Shown: positions 6,968 to 15,247 of the stretch, one piece after another | How positions within the stretch are numbered: position 1 is the first letter of the stretch | Layout: every line of letters begins with the position of its first letter | NCBI GenBank assembly: GCA_002327445.1 | Contig: DCWA01000026.1 | Span: 1 to 64,000, forward strand | Origin: Desulfobacteraceae bacterium UBA2174 | GTDB taxonomy: Bacteria > Desulfobacterota > Desulfobacteria > Desulfobacterales > UBA2174 | DNA length: 64,000 nucleotides | Direction: 5' to 3' | Program-made: the position numbers and the translations under genes | The notes under the pieces: generated by a model | Seen by the model: the letters and a program-made list of their open reading frames with translations, nothing else | What the model was told of the DNA's origin: nothing | The model's database searches: none

Positions 6968-7852
6968 TCAGCTCCCGGCCGTTTCGCCGGCCAGCCTGAT
7001 GTCCCGGTGCCTCAGTCCAACCCGTCTTCCGCGAGCCTGGAGATGCTCGAAAACGGCTCGCGCCATCACCACCGACCGGTGCCGGCCGCCGGTGCAGCCC
7101 ACCGCGATGGTCAGGTATGATTTACCCTCTTTTTCATACAACGGAATCAAATAGTCAAGCAGGTCCAGGTAGCGCCGCAGGAACTCGACGGCTTCCGGAT
7201 CCCCGTGGACAAAGCGTCTGATCGGTTCGCTGTCGCCGTCCAGGTGGCGCAGGGCCGGGTCGAAGAACGGATTGGTGAGAAAGCGCACATCCGCCACCAG
7301 GTCGGCTTCGGGGGGCAGGCCGTGCTTGTACCCGAAGGAGATGACCTGGATGTTGAGGGATGCCGGCCGGGCGCCTTCGCGGGCGATGTCGAACATCATG
7401 GCCTTGAGCTGGTGGACGTTGAGATGGGACGTGTCGATGATGCGCGCCGCGTCGGCGCGCAGCGGCGCCAAGAGGGCTGCCTCGGCGGAGATGGCCTCCC
7501 TCAGGGGGCGGTCCTGCCCGAGGGGATGCTGGCGCCGGGTGGCAGAGTAGCGCTGGACCAGCACCACCTCCTCGGCTTCCAGGAAGATGATCTCCGGGTC
7601 GATCCCGCGCTTTCGCAGCGTGTCGAAGACCGCCGGATACCGCTGGACAAACCCCTTTTCGCGCAGGTCCATCACGAAACCGAGCCCGGTGACGGCTGCT
7701 TCGCTGTCCAGCGGCAGTTCGAGGAGCTTGGGCAGCAGGGCCACCGGCAGGTTGTCCACGCAGTAGCAGCCGGCGTCCTCCAGTGCCGCCATGGCGGTGC
7801 TTTTGCCCGAGCCGGAGAGACCGGTGATCACGATGATGCGGGCATCTTTCAC
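6968..7852 (-). CDS. rapZ: RNase adapter protein RapZ
   Basis: A 294-residue P-loop protein of the RapZ (YvcJ/YhbJ) family, which binds nucleotides and in E. coli directs RNase E to the GlmZ small RNA controlling glucosamine-6-phosphate synthase. Walker A is GLSGSGKST (11-19). The C-terminal domain has the signature GCTGGRHRSV. It lies 31 bp after ptsN in the conserved rpoN-hpf-ptsN-rapZ order. Whether a GlmZ-like target exists here is unknown. Confidence 0.95.
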   Translation of the reverse strand: MKDARIIVITGLSGSGKSTAMAALEDAGCYCVDNLPVALLPKLLELPLDSEAAVTGLGFVMDLREKGFVQRYPAVFDTLRKRGIDPEIIFLEAEEVVLVQRYSATRRQHPLGQDRPLREAISAEAALLAPLRADAARIIDTSHLNVHQLKAMMFDIAREGARPASLNIQVISFGYKHGLPPEADLVADVRFLTNPFFDPALRHLDGDSEPIRRFVHGDPEAVEFLRRYLDLLDYLIPLYEKEGKSYLTIAVGCTGGRHRSVVMARAVFEHLQARGRRVGLRHRDIRLAGETAGS

Positions 7853-7883
7853 GTTCCTGCCGCTCCTGCCGCCACCGGCGGCG

Positions 7884-8348
7884 TCAGTCTTCCAGGCCGC
7901 GCTCCTCCTCGGCGATGGCCGCGCGGATGGCTTCGACGTCGGCGGCGGCGAGGAGTTTTTCCTTGAAGAGATCGTTTTTCAGGAGACGCGAGATGCGGGC
8001 CAGGAGTTTCAGGTGAAGCCCGGCGGAATTCTCGGGGGTCATCAGGAGGAAGAAAATGCGGGTCGGCCGGCCGTCGAGGGACTCGAAGTCGACCCCCTGG
8101 TGGCTGATGCCGACACCCAGGACCAGAGAGGTGAGGCGCTCCATCTTGCCGTGGGGGATGCCGATGCCGCCGCCGATGCCGGTGGAGCCGAGGCGTTCGC
8201 GGTCCATCAGCACGCGCACGAGCTGGCGGGCCTCGATGCCGGTGTAGGCGGCCACCGGGGCCACGAGCTCCTCGAGCACCCCCTTCTTGTCGCGTGCCTG
8301 GAGGTTGGGCAAAATAGTATCTGTCTGCAACACATCGAGAATTTTCAT
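7884..8348 (-). CDS. ptsN: PTS-Ntr regulatory EIIA protein
   Basis: EIIA(Ntr)-type regulatory phosphocarrier of 154 residues. The phosphorylated histidine is H66 in GIGIPHGKM and the fold's FFLLMTPEN segment follows. It takes phosphate from NPr/HPr-like proteins and in other bacteria regulates potassium and nitrogen functions; it does not transport sugar. It is separated by 2 bp from hpf and lies in the rpoN operon, as in many proteobacteria. Confidence 0.95.
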   Translation of the reverse strand: MKILDVLQTDTILPNLQARDKKGVLEELVAPVAAYTGIEARQLVRVLMDRERLGSTGIGGGIGIPHGKMERLTSLVLGVGISHQGVDFESLDGRPTRIFFLLMTPENSAGLHLKLLARISRLLKNDLFKEKLLAAADVEAIRAAIAEEERGLED

Positions 8349-8350
8349 GG

Positions 8351-8875
8351 TCAGTCGCTCGGCTGGATCAGGCCGTAATCTCCATTGCGTCGGCGGTACA
8401 GCACGTTGACCCGTTCGGTATGGGCATTGGTGAACACGAGGAACGCATCCTCGGACAGGTTCAACTGCATGACGGCTTCTTCGACGTCCATGGGCTTGTA
8501 TTCGATGCTCATGACCTCCACCCCGCCGTGGCGCTCCACCTCTCCGGCCAGGGCGGCGTCGGCCAGCATCTCCTTGGGGCTTTCGCCGCGGCGCCCCCGC
8601 ACTTTCTGCTTGCCCTTCTTGACCTGGGCCTCGATCTTGTCCACGACCATGTCGATGGCCGAATACATGTCGGTGGTCTCTTCGGTGCCATTGATCGTCA
8701 GACGGTCGCCAAGGATGTTGACTTCGGCGATGTGGCGGTGCTTTTCCACCGAGAGCACCACGTTGGCTTCGGCCGGATTGTGCAGGTATTTGTCCAGGCG
8801 CATGAGCTTTTCGCGGACGTAGGCTTTGAGGTGCTCGGACGAATCCAGATTCTTGAAGGTCACGGACGTCTGCAT
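8351..8875 (-). CDS. hpf: Ribosome hibernation promoting factor, long form
   Basis: A 174-residue long-type HPF. The N-terminal S30AE domain (about 1-100; MQTSVTFKNLDSSEHLKAYV start) blocks the decoding centre. The C-terminal domain (about 115-174; EVMSIEYKPMDVEEAVMQ) is the dimerisation part that forms 100S ribosomes. It sits 12 bp after rpoN and 2 bp before ptsN. Expression in stationary phase or starvation is expected from the family. Confidence 0.95.
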   Translation of the reverse strand: MQTSVTFKNLDSSEHLKAYVREKLMRLDKYLHNPAEANVVLSVEKHRHIAEVNILGDRLTINGTEETTDMYSAIDMVVDKIEAQVKKGKQKVRGRRGESPKEMLADAALAGEVERHGGVEVMSIEYKPMDVEEAVMQLNLSEDAFLVFTNAHTERVNVLYRRRNGDYGLIQPSD

Positions 8876-8887
8876 TGCTGACCTCCT

Positions 8888-10321
8888 CTAAAATTGTTTG
8901 CGTTTGTTGCTCGGCAGCACCTTGAGAATTTCCCGGTACTTGGCCACGGTGCGACGGGCGATGTCGATGTTCTGTTCCTTGAGTATTTGGGCGATCTTGT
9001 CATCGCTGTAGGGATGGGCGGGATCTTCGCTTTCGATGATGTGCCGGATCTTGTCCTGGACACTGGCCGAAGCGATGGCCTCGCCATGGACCCGGCGGAT
9101 GGAGCTGTTGAAAAAATACTTCAGCTCGAAGATCCCCTGGGGCGTGTGGGCGTACTTGTTGGTCGTCACCCGGCTGATGGTCGATTCGTGCATCCCGATG
9201 TCCTCGGCGACATCGCGGAGCACCATCGGCTTGAGGTAGGCGATGCCCCGGTCGAAAAATTCCCGCTGGAAGCGCAGGATGCTCTCCATGACACGGTAGA
9301 TGGTCTTCTGACGCTGGTGAATGCTCCGGATCAACCAGGCGGCCGAGCGCATCTTGTCCTGGACATAGTCCTTGGCGCTGGCCGGAATCTCCTGCCCGCG
9401 GCGGATGGCGTTGCGGTAGAAGGCGTTGACCCGCAGTTTGGGCAACCCGTCGTCATTGAGCATGATGAGGTACTCGTCGCCGAGCTTGTACACGTAGATG
9501 TCCGGCGTGATGTACTGGGGCGTGTCGTCGGCGAACTGGCGCCCCGGGCGCGGCTCCAGGCCGCGGATCACGTTCACCGCCTTGACCACGTCCTCCATCG
9601 GCACCCGCAGGGCTTTGCAAATCGCCTTGTAGTTCTTGTTTTCCAGGTTGTGCAGGTGATCCTTGAGGATGTCGGTGACCAAGGTGTTGTCCAGGTTGAA
9701 ATGACGGACCTGGATCAGGAGGCATTCGGTGAGATTGCGGGCGCAGACGCCGATCGGGTCGAAGGTCTGCATCAGCGCCAGCACCTCCTCGACCCGCTTT
9801 TCCTCGACACCGGCCGTCGCCGCCAGCTCGGCCGTGGAAACATCCAGGTAGCCGTCCGGATTCAGGTTGCCGGTGATCAGGCTGCCAATGCGCTCGGTTT
9901 CGGTGCTGGGAGCCGTCATGAGCAGTTGCCACAGCAGATGGTCCTGAAGGGAGGTCGATCGTGACAGGAAGGGTTCGAAGCCGGGGGTTTCATGGGATTC
10001 GGATTCGAAATTGATCCGTCCGGGGGAGTTGTATTCGTCGATGTAGTTGGACCAGTCGATGTCCTCGGAAAGCCGCTCCTTGATCGTCACGGATTCGATG
10101 ATCGGACTTTCGCCTTTGGGGATCTCCTCGCCGCCCGGCTCGGAAGCATCGGGTCCGCCTTCCTGGATCTCCTCCAGGGCCGGGTTTTCCTCGAGCTCCT
10201 GCCGAATGGTCTCCATCAACTCCAGACGCGAAAGCTGCAGGAGCTTGATCGCCATTTGCAGCTGGGGCGTCATGATGAGCTGCTGGGACAGTTTCAGCTG
10301 TTGTCGGAGTTCCAAAGCCAT
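8888..10321 (-). CDS. rpoN: RNA polymerase sigma-54 factor
   Basis: Sigma-54 factor, 477 residues, needed for -24/-12 promoters activated by AAA+ enhancer-binding proteins. It shows the Gln/Leu-rich region I (LRQQLKLSQQLIMTPQLQ), an acidic region II (about 50-100), the core-binding region, a helix-turn-helix and the C-terminal RpoN box ARRTVAKYRE. It is transcribed directly after lptB (2-bp gap) in the conserved lptB-rpoN-hpf block. Confidence 0.97.
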   Translation of the reverse strand: MALELRQQLKLSQQLIMTPQLQMAIKLLQLSRLELMETIRQELEENPALEEIQEGGPDASEPGGEEIPKGESPIIESVTIKERLSEDIDWSNYIDEYNSPGRINFESESHETPGFEPFLSRSTSLQDHLLWQLLMTAPSTETERIGSLITGNLNPDGYLDVSTAELAATAGVEEKRVEEVLALMQTFDPIGVCARNLTECLLIQVRHFNLDNTLVTDILKDHLHNLENKNYKAICKALRVPMEDVVKAVNVIRGLEPRPGRQFADDTPQYITPDIYVYKLGDEYLIMLNDDGLPKLRVNAFYRNAIRRGQEIPASAKDYVQDKMRSAAWLIRSIHQRQKTIYRVMESILRFQREFFDRGIAYLKPMVLRDVAEDIGMHESTISRVTTNKYAHTPQGIFELKYFFNSSIRRVHGEAIASASVQDKIRHIIESEDPAHPYSDDKIAQILKEQNIDIARRTVAKYREILKVLPSNKRKQF

Positions 10322-10323
10322 GG

Positions 10324-11046
10324 CTACAACCTGAACGTGTCTCCCAGGTAGATGCGCCGAGCGGTTTCGCTGGCTGCGATCTGTTGGGGGGTGCCGGCCT
10401 CGATGACCGTTCCCTCGCTGAGAATGTAGGCGCGGTCGCAGACCTCCAGGGTCTCGCGCACGTTGTGGTCCGAAATCAACACTCCGATCCCCTTTCCCTT
10501 CAGGTGGCGGATGATCTCCTTGATGTCGATGACGGCCAGGGGATCGATGCCGGCGAACGGTTCGTCCAGCAACATGAACGATGGATCGGTCGCCAGGGCA
10601 CGGGAGATTTCCAACCGGCGACGTTCGCCGCCGGACAGGTCTCCGGCGCGGCTATGCGCCAAGCGCTGGATCCCCAGTTCGGCCAGCAATCCGGCGGTGC
10701 GTGCCTGGCGTTCCGGTCGCTTCACCCCCAGCAATTCGAGTATCGCCAGAATGTTCTGTTCCACACTCAGCTTGCGGAAAACGCTCGTTTCCTGGGGCAG
10801 ATAACCGAGGCCCCGCCGGGCCCGCAGGTGCATCGGCGCGTCGGTGATCGCTTCACCATCCAGCAGCACCCGCCCCCCGTCGGCCCGGATTATGCCGATG
10901 GTCATATAGAAGGTCGTGGTCTTGCCGGCGCCGTTGGGTCCGAGCAGCCCGACCACCTCGCCGCGGTTCAATTCCAGGTTGACATCCCGGACAACGGGGC
11001 GGGCACCGTAGCGTTTCGACAGGTTTTCCAGTTTCAGGGTCGTCAT
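10324..11046 (-). CDS. lptB: LPS export ABC transporter ATP-binding protein LptB
   Basis: ATPase of the LptB2FGC complex that extracts lipopolysaccharide from the inner membrane. The 240-residue ABC domain has Walker A GPNGAGKTT, signature LSGGERRR, Walker B FMLLDEPFAGIDP and the switch histidine (ISDHNVRET). Its start overlaps the lptA stop by 4 bp (ATGA). The membrane partners LptF and LptG are not in this window. Confidence 0.97.
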   Translation of the reverse strand: MTTLKLENLSKRYGARPVVRDVNLELNRGEVVGLLGPNGAGKTTTFYMTIGIIRADGGRVLLDGEAITDAPMHLRARRGLGYLPQETSVFRKLSVEQNILAILELLGVKRPERQARTAGLLAELGIQRLAHSRAGDLSGGERRRLEISRALATDPSFMLLDEPFAGIDPLAVIDIKEIIRHLKGKGIGVLISDHNVRETLEVCDRAYILSEGTVIEAGTPQQIAASETARRIYLGDTFRL

Positions 11047-11624
11047 GGAATCGCCGGGCGCCCAGGGCTCACGGGAGCCTCCCGATCATCAGTGAAGAAG
11101 ACCGCCTCCACATTCCCGCTCGCCGGCTTCTCCACGATGATCCGGTTCTCGTTGCGTTTCATCACGATCCGGCCGCCCGAAACCGTGTTTTCCCCCTCGG
11201 TGACCCGGGCCGGATCCCCGGTGAGCACCAGGGTGCGGTCGGCAACGCTGTAACTGGCTTCCCGGGATTCGGCCACCCTCTGGTCGAATCGGATCACCAC
11301 TTTCCCGGCGGCTTCGATCCGTTCGATCTGGCTGGTGCTTTGTTTCGAGCCGCCAGCGCTGGCCTGACGGGCGTAGACGACCTTGAGCCGATCGGCGGTG
11401 ATCACGGTTTCTCCCTGCTTGGCATTCACCTTGCCGCTGAATTCCGCCCATCGACCGGCGGTGTCGGCCGTGAGATGTTCCGCCGTAATGTACACCGGAT
11501 CCGCCGGTTTGTCACCGTCGGCGGCCAGCGCCGGTGCCGCCATCGCCGTCGCGACGACGATCCAGAGGCAAATGGCGGCGGCCACCGATTCCAGCGGCCG
11601 CTTTTCAGGGCAGAATCGCTTCAC
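11043..11624 (-). CDS. lptA: LPS transport periplasmic protein LptA
   Basis: Periplasmic bridge protein of LPS export, 193 residues from a GTG start. A signal peptide is visible (basic start, hydrophobic run about 13-33, cleavage near ALAAD), followed by an OstA-type beta-jellyroll starting VYITAEHLTAD. The start lies 20 bp inside the lptC gene, so the two are probably translationally coupled. It is followed by lptB with a 4-bp overlap. Confidence 0.9.
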   Translation of the reverse strand: MKRFCPEKRPLESVAAAICLWIVVATAMAAPALAADGDKPADPVYITAEHLTADTAGRWAEFSGKVNAKQGETVITADRLKVVYARQASAGGSKQSTSQIERIEAAGKVVIRFDQRVAESREASYSVADRTLVLTGDPARVTEGENTVSGGRIVMKRNENRIIVEKPASGNVEAVFFTDDREAPVSPGRPAIP

Positions 11625-12180
11625 TGAACATCCCTTTCACGTCGCCGGTCAATTCGGCGCGATGATCGTCGATGAAAATCGTCATCCCGGCGGCGCTGAG
11701 CGTGTCTTCCCGGCTTCGGATCGTTACGGGAGCGGAAATGCGGATCTGGCGCCGACCGTGGTCGTAGTGCAGTTGCTCCGTTTCCAGCCGGTATGCGTCG
11801 TTTTCTACCACAACCTCCTCCTGCACTTCAATGTCGCTGGTGGCCACGTGGAGGCGCCCGTTTCGGGCGCTCAGATTCACCGGAGCGCCTTCGTCCGGGA
11901 AAAACCGCACGGTGAGATCGGTGAGATGCACCACGTCCCCTTTCTCGTCCGTCCGGGCCTGGCGGGCGTCGAGGACCCACTCGGTGCGCCCCCCGCGGGT
12001 GGCGGTGTGATGCACCCGGTCCATGGTCATGAGGGCCTGCTCGGGGACGCTACGGGTCCATACCGGGGTTTGGCGGCGAAAGTGCCGGTAGCCGATGTAG
12101 ACAGCCACCACGCCGAGACAGATCAGGATCATGGCGGCGATGAGCAGGCGTCTGAACAGGCGGGTGCGCCGAGCGCTCAT
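11605..12180 (-). CDS. lptC: LPS export system protein LptC
   Basis: Bitopic inner-membrane protein (191 residues) joining LptBFG to LptA. One N-terminal membrane helix is visible (about residues 10-31, LLIAAMILICLGVVAVYIG), then a periplasmic OstA/LptC-like beta domain with the usual pattern of alternating hydrophobic residues. The ATG at 12180 overlaps the kdsC stop (ATGA); sequence upstream in this frame is only the shadow of kdsC. Confidence 0.9.
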   Translation of the reverse strand: MSARRTRLFRRLLIAAMILICLGVVAVYIGYRHFRRQTPVWTRSVPEQALMTMDRVHHTATRGGRTEWVLDARQARTDEKGDVVHLTDLTVRFFPDEGAPVNLSARNGRLHVATSDIEVQEEVVVENDAYRLETEQLHYDHGRRQIRISAPVTIRSREDTLSAAGMTIFIDDHRAELTGDVKGMFSEAILP

Positions 12181-12722
12181 GGAAGGCCCCGAAACTGCTC
12201 CACAACGGCATCCCACTCGCCCCGCGCCGCCAGCAGGCGTTGGCACACCTCTCGCACCGCACCCCGGCCACCGCCGGCCGCGGTGACCCAGTGGGCGGCC
12301 TGGCGCACCTGCGCATCGGCGTCGGCCACCGCCACTGCCAGCCCCACGGCACCCATCAGCGCCAAGTCGGGAAGATCGTCGGCCACAAAGGCCATTTCCT
12401 CGGGGGCGACGCCAGTGGACGCGGCGATGTGCGGCAGTTCCGCCACCTTGTCGCGTATGCCGGAACGCACCAGCCCGATCCCCAGGTCGCGGCACCGGGC
12501 CGCCAGAGCCGGCCCCTTGCGCCCGGTGACGATACCCACCTGGATGCCGGCCTGGAGGACCAGCCGCAGGCCCAGGCCGTCGCGGACGTTGAACGCCTTG
12601 AGCCATTCGCCCTCGGGGCCGTAGTAGAGCGTTCCGTCGGTGAGCACGCCATCGACATCGAGCAGCAGCAGACGGACGCGACGGAGGCGGGCGGTCAGCT
12701 CCCGATCAGGCAAGATGGTCAT
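12177..12722 (-). CDS. kdsC: 3-deoxy-D-manno-octulosonate 8-phosphate phosphatase
   Basis: HAD-superfamily phosphatase (181 residues) that removes phosphate from Kdo 8-phosphate. Catalytic motif I is LLLDVDGVLTDG, motif II T in IVTGRKG, and the later VADDLPDL gives the metal-binding aspartates. No cap domain is present, as expected for KdsC. ATG at 12722 overlaps the kdsA stop (ATGA), and its own stop overlaps lptC. Confidence 0.95.
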   Translation of the reverse strand: MTILPDRELTARLRRVRLLLLDVDGVLTDGTLYYGPEGEWLKAFNVRDGLGLRLVLQAGIQVGIVTGRKGPALAARCRDLGIGLVRSGIRDKVAELPHIAASTGVAPEEMAFVADDLPDLALMGAVGLAVAVADADAQVRQAAHWVTAAGGGRGAVREVCQRLLAARGEWDAVVEQFRGLP

Positions 12723-13591
12723 GGGATCGTGAGAGGGGCGCCGGGCCGGACGGCCCGATGGATGTCCTTCAGGACGATCAGCAGCGGCTTGACCGCTTCC
12801 AGGGGCAGCGAGTTGGCGCCGTCGCAAAGGGCGCGGTCCGGATCGGGATGTACTTCCATGAAAATGGCGTCGGCCCCGGCCGCCACGCCGGCACGGGCCA
12901 GCAGGGGGGCGAACTGCCGCTGCCCGCCGCTGTGGTCCCCGGCGGCACCGGGCAGTTGGACGCTGTGGGTGGCATCGAAGACCACCGGGTAGCCGATGGA
13001 CTGCATGATGGCAATGCCTCGAAAATCCACCACCAGGTTGTTGTAGCCGAAGCTGGCACCACGCTCGGTGAGCAGAATCCGTTGGTTTCCCGCGGACGCC
13101 ACCTTGGCCACCACTTGGCGCATGTCCCAAGGCGCCATGAACTGTCCCTTCTTGATGTTCAAGGGACGTCCGGTGCGGGCCGCGGCCTGGAGCAGGTCGG
13201 TCTGGCGGCAGAGAAAGGCCGGGATCTGAAGAATGTCGAGCACCGCAGCGGCCGGCTGGACTTCCTCGACGCGATGAATATCCGAAATCACGGGGATTTG
13301 CAGTTCCCTCCGGATCCGGTCCAGGACCGCCAGGCCGTCCACGAGACCCGGACCCCGGAAGCTGGCCACCGAGCTGCGGTTGGCTTTGTCGTAGGAGGAC
13401 TTGAAAATCAGCGGCACATCCATTTCCCGGCAGCATTCCTTGAGAAAGGAGGCCACCTGGAAGGCGAGTTCAGCGCTTTCGATCACGCAGGGGCCGGCAA
13501 TGAGCGCCAGCGGCGCACCGCCGCCCACGGTCACCGGCCCGATGCGCACCTGCCGGCATCGCGCGGCATCTGTCATTTCAGTCTCTTGCAT
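12719..13591 (-). CDS. kdsA: 3-deoxy-8-phosphooctulonate synthase
   Basis: Condenses arabinose 5-phosphate and phosphoenolpyruvate to Kdo 8-phosphate, the first committed step to the Kdo of lipopolysaccharide. The 290-residue protein has the family's LIAGPCVIES start, FKSSYDKANRSS, the DIHRVEEV and RTGRPLNIKKGQF segments, and DATHSVQLPG. It is the first gene of the long minus-strand string that runs to tRNA-Leu; a promoter precedes it. A second ATG five codons in is possible as start. Confidence 0.97.
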   Translation of the reverse strand: MQETEMTDAARCRQVRIGPVTVGGGAPLALIAGPCVIESAELAFQVASFLKECCREMDVPLIFKSSYDKANRSSVASFRGPGLVDGLAVLDRIRRELQIPVISDIHRVEEVQPAAAVLDILQIPAFLCRQTDLLQAAARTGRPLNIKKGQFMAPWDMRQVVAKVASAGNQRILLTERGASFGYNNLVVDFRGIAIMQSIGYPVVFDATHSVQLPGAAGDHSGGQRQFAPLLARAGVAAGADAIFMEVHPDPDRALCDGANSLPLEAVKPLLIVLKDIHRAVRPGAPLTIP

Positions 13592-13600
13592 GGTGTCCGA

Positions 13601-13629
13601 TCCTTATCCCGCGGCCGTTGAAAAGTCAA
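13601..13629 (-). promoter_or_regulatory. Sigma-70-type promoter for the kdsA operon
   Basis: On the minus strand TTGACT (13629-13624), 17 bp, then TAAGGA (13606-13601), close before kdsA (ATG at 13591). The -35 box is good, the -10 weak. No further convincing pair was found inside the operon downstream, but internal promoters cannot be excluded. Confidence 0.4.
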
Positions 13630-13763
13630 GCCGGCGGCGGTGCGACGGCCGGTGAAGTCGGGTCTCGGAAGGTCTCGGCCCCGAGGTTTTGGCCTTGATT
13701 CGAACAGCGCTCCTTGTTAATGTGACCACTTGTTTCGCCAGCGTTGAAGAATCGGGGAAGAAA

Positions 13764-15143
13764 GTGAATTCATTGAGAAACGGAAAGAGACGGAGCCGAT
13801 GGGTCCTCCTGCTGGTGGCGGTGGCGATTCTGGCGGGCGCCGGCGGCTGGATCTTTTTCACCCGGATGGAGGGCACGGCGCCGGTGGTGGCCATCGATCC
13901 GCCCATTTCCGCCGTGGGAAAGGCCCGGGAGTTCGCGGTGGAGGTGGAGGACAGGGGCAGCGGCCTGCGCTTGCTCCACGTTTCGATGATCCAGGGAGAC
14001 AAGAAGGTGGCGCTGCTCGGGCAACGCTTCGAGGCGGGCTCGGCCAAGGCGCCGGCGCGGGCCACGCTGCGTCTGGTTCCCGCTGAACATGGCCTCACCG
14101 AGGGGCCGGCCCTACTGCGCGTCGAGGCCCGGGACCGGTCCTGGCGCCACTGGGGCAAGGGCAATCCGGCCCTCGTCGAGCGGGCGGTCCAGGTGGACAC
14201 CCGGCCGCCGGTCCTCCAGGTCCTTTCGGGCACCCTCAACATCAACCAGGGCGGTTGCGGGCTGGTGATCTACCGCAGTTCCGAACCGTGCCCGGTCAGC
14301 GGGGTGACGGTCGGCGACACCTTCTACCCGGCGCAAAGCGGGCTCTACGAGGACCCCCTGATCCTGGCGACCTTCGTCGCCCTGGCTTACGACCAGGGCC
14401 AGGGGACGGCCATCGCGTTGACGGCCGAGGACGAAGCCGGCAACCAGACCCGCATCGGCCTGAATCATTTTATCCGGCCCAGGCAATGGCGTCAGGATAG
14501 CCTCCAGATCAGCGACGGGTTTCTTTCGGCCATTCTGCCCGCGCTGACGGCGTCGGTTCCGGAGACGGCGGGGCTTTCCCCCGTGGCGCAGTTTCTCCAG
14601 ATCAACCGGGGCCTCAGAAAGGCCAACTACGAGAAGATTGTCGAGCTGACCCGGACCTCGGATGATCGACGGCACTGGCACGACGCCTTCGTGCGGCTGC
14701 CGTCCGCGGCCAACCGGGCCAAGTTCGCCGACCATCGGATCTACAGGTATCAGGGCCAGGAAATCGATCATCAGGTACACATGGGGGTGGACCTGGCCTC
14801 GCTCGCTGCCAGCCCTGTGCCGGCGGGAAACCGTGGCCGGGTCGTTTTCGCCGAAAATTTGGGAATATATGGACAGACCGTGGTCCTGGACCACGGGTTC
14901 AGGCTCTTCAGCATGTACAGCCACCTGAGCCAGATCGACGTCCAGCCGGGGCAGATGGTCGAACGCGGCGCCATCATCGGGCGCACCGGGGCCACCGGCC
15001 TGGCCGGCGGCGATCACCTGCATTACGGCATGATGGTGGGAGCCACCTTCGTCAACCCCATCGAGTGGTGGGACGACCACTGGATCAAGGACAACGTCAC
15101 CGACAAGATCGCCGGTGCAGGCGCGGCGGAGAAAAACGGATGA
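13764..15143 (+). CDS. M23-family peptidoglycan endopeptidase, membrane-anchored
   Basis: A 459-residue protein with one N-terminal membrane helix (about residues 12-33), a long extracytoplasmic beta-rich part (about 35-320) and a C-terminal lysostaphin-type M23 peptidase. Zinc ligands are visible in QVHMGVDLAS (near residue 338) and HLHYG (near 418), with SMYSHLSQ between them. It probably cuts peptide cross-links in peptidoglycan. GTG at 13764 after GGGGAAG is chosen; an earlier in-frame start at 13689 would put an unconvincing extension before the basic signal-anchor. It is divergent from kdsA. Substrate and partners are unknown. Confidence 0.85.
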   Translation: MNSLRNGKRRSRWVLLLVAVAILAGAGGWIFFTRMEGTAPVVAIDPPISAVGKAREFAVEVEDRGSGLRLLHVSMIQGDKKVALLGQRFEAGSAKAPARATLRLVPAEHGLTEGPALLRVEARDRSWRHWGKGNPALVERAVQVDTRPPVLQVLSGTLNINQGGCGLVIYRSSEPCPVSGVTVGDTFYPAQSGLYEDPLILATFVALAYDQGQGTAIALTAEDEAGNQTRIGLNHFIRPRQWRQDSLQISDGFLSAILPALTASVPETAGLSPVAQFLQINRGLRKANYEKIVELTRTSDDRRHWHDAFVRLPSAANRAKFADHRIYRYQGQEIDHQVHMGVDLASLAASPVPAGNRGRVVFAENLGIYGQTVVLDHGFRLFSMYSHLSQIDVQPGQMVERGAIIGRTGATGLAGGDHLHYGMMVGATFVNPIEWWDDHWIKDNVTDKIAGAGAAEKNG

Positions 15144-15247
15144 TCTCCGGCGCGTCTGCGGTTCGGGTCCTTGCGGTTTTCAGGTCCCATTTACGCTAAC
15201 TTGCAAAACGGACGTTTCAAGCCGGCCGCCTTTCGGAAAGCCACAGG

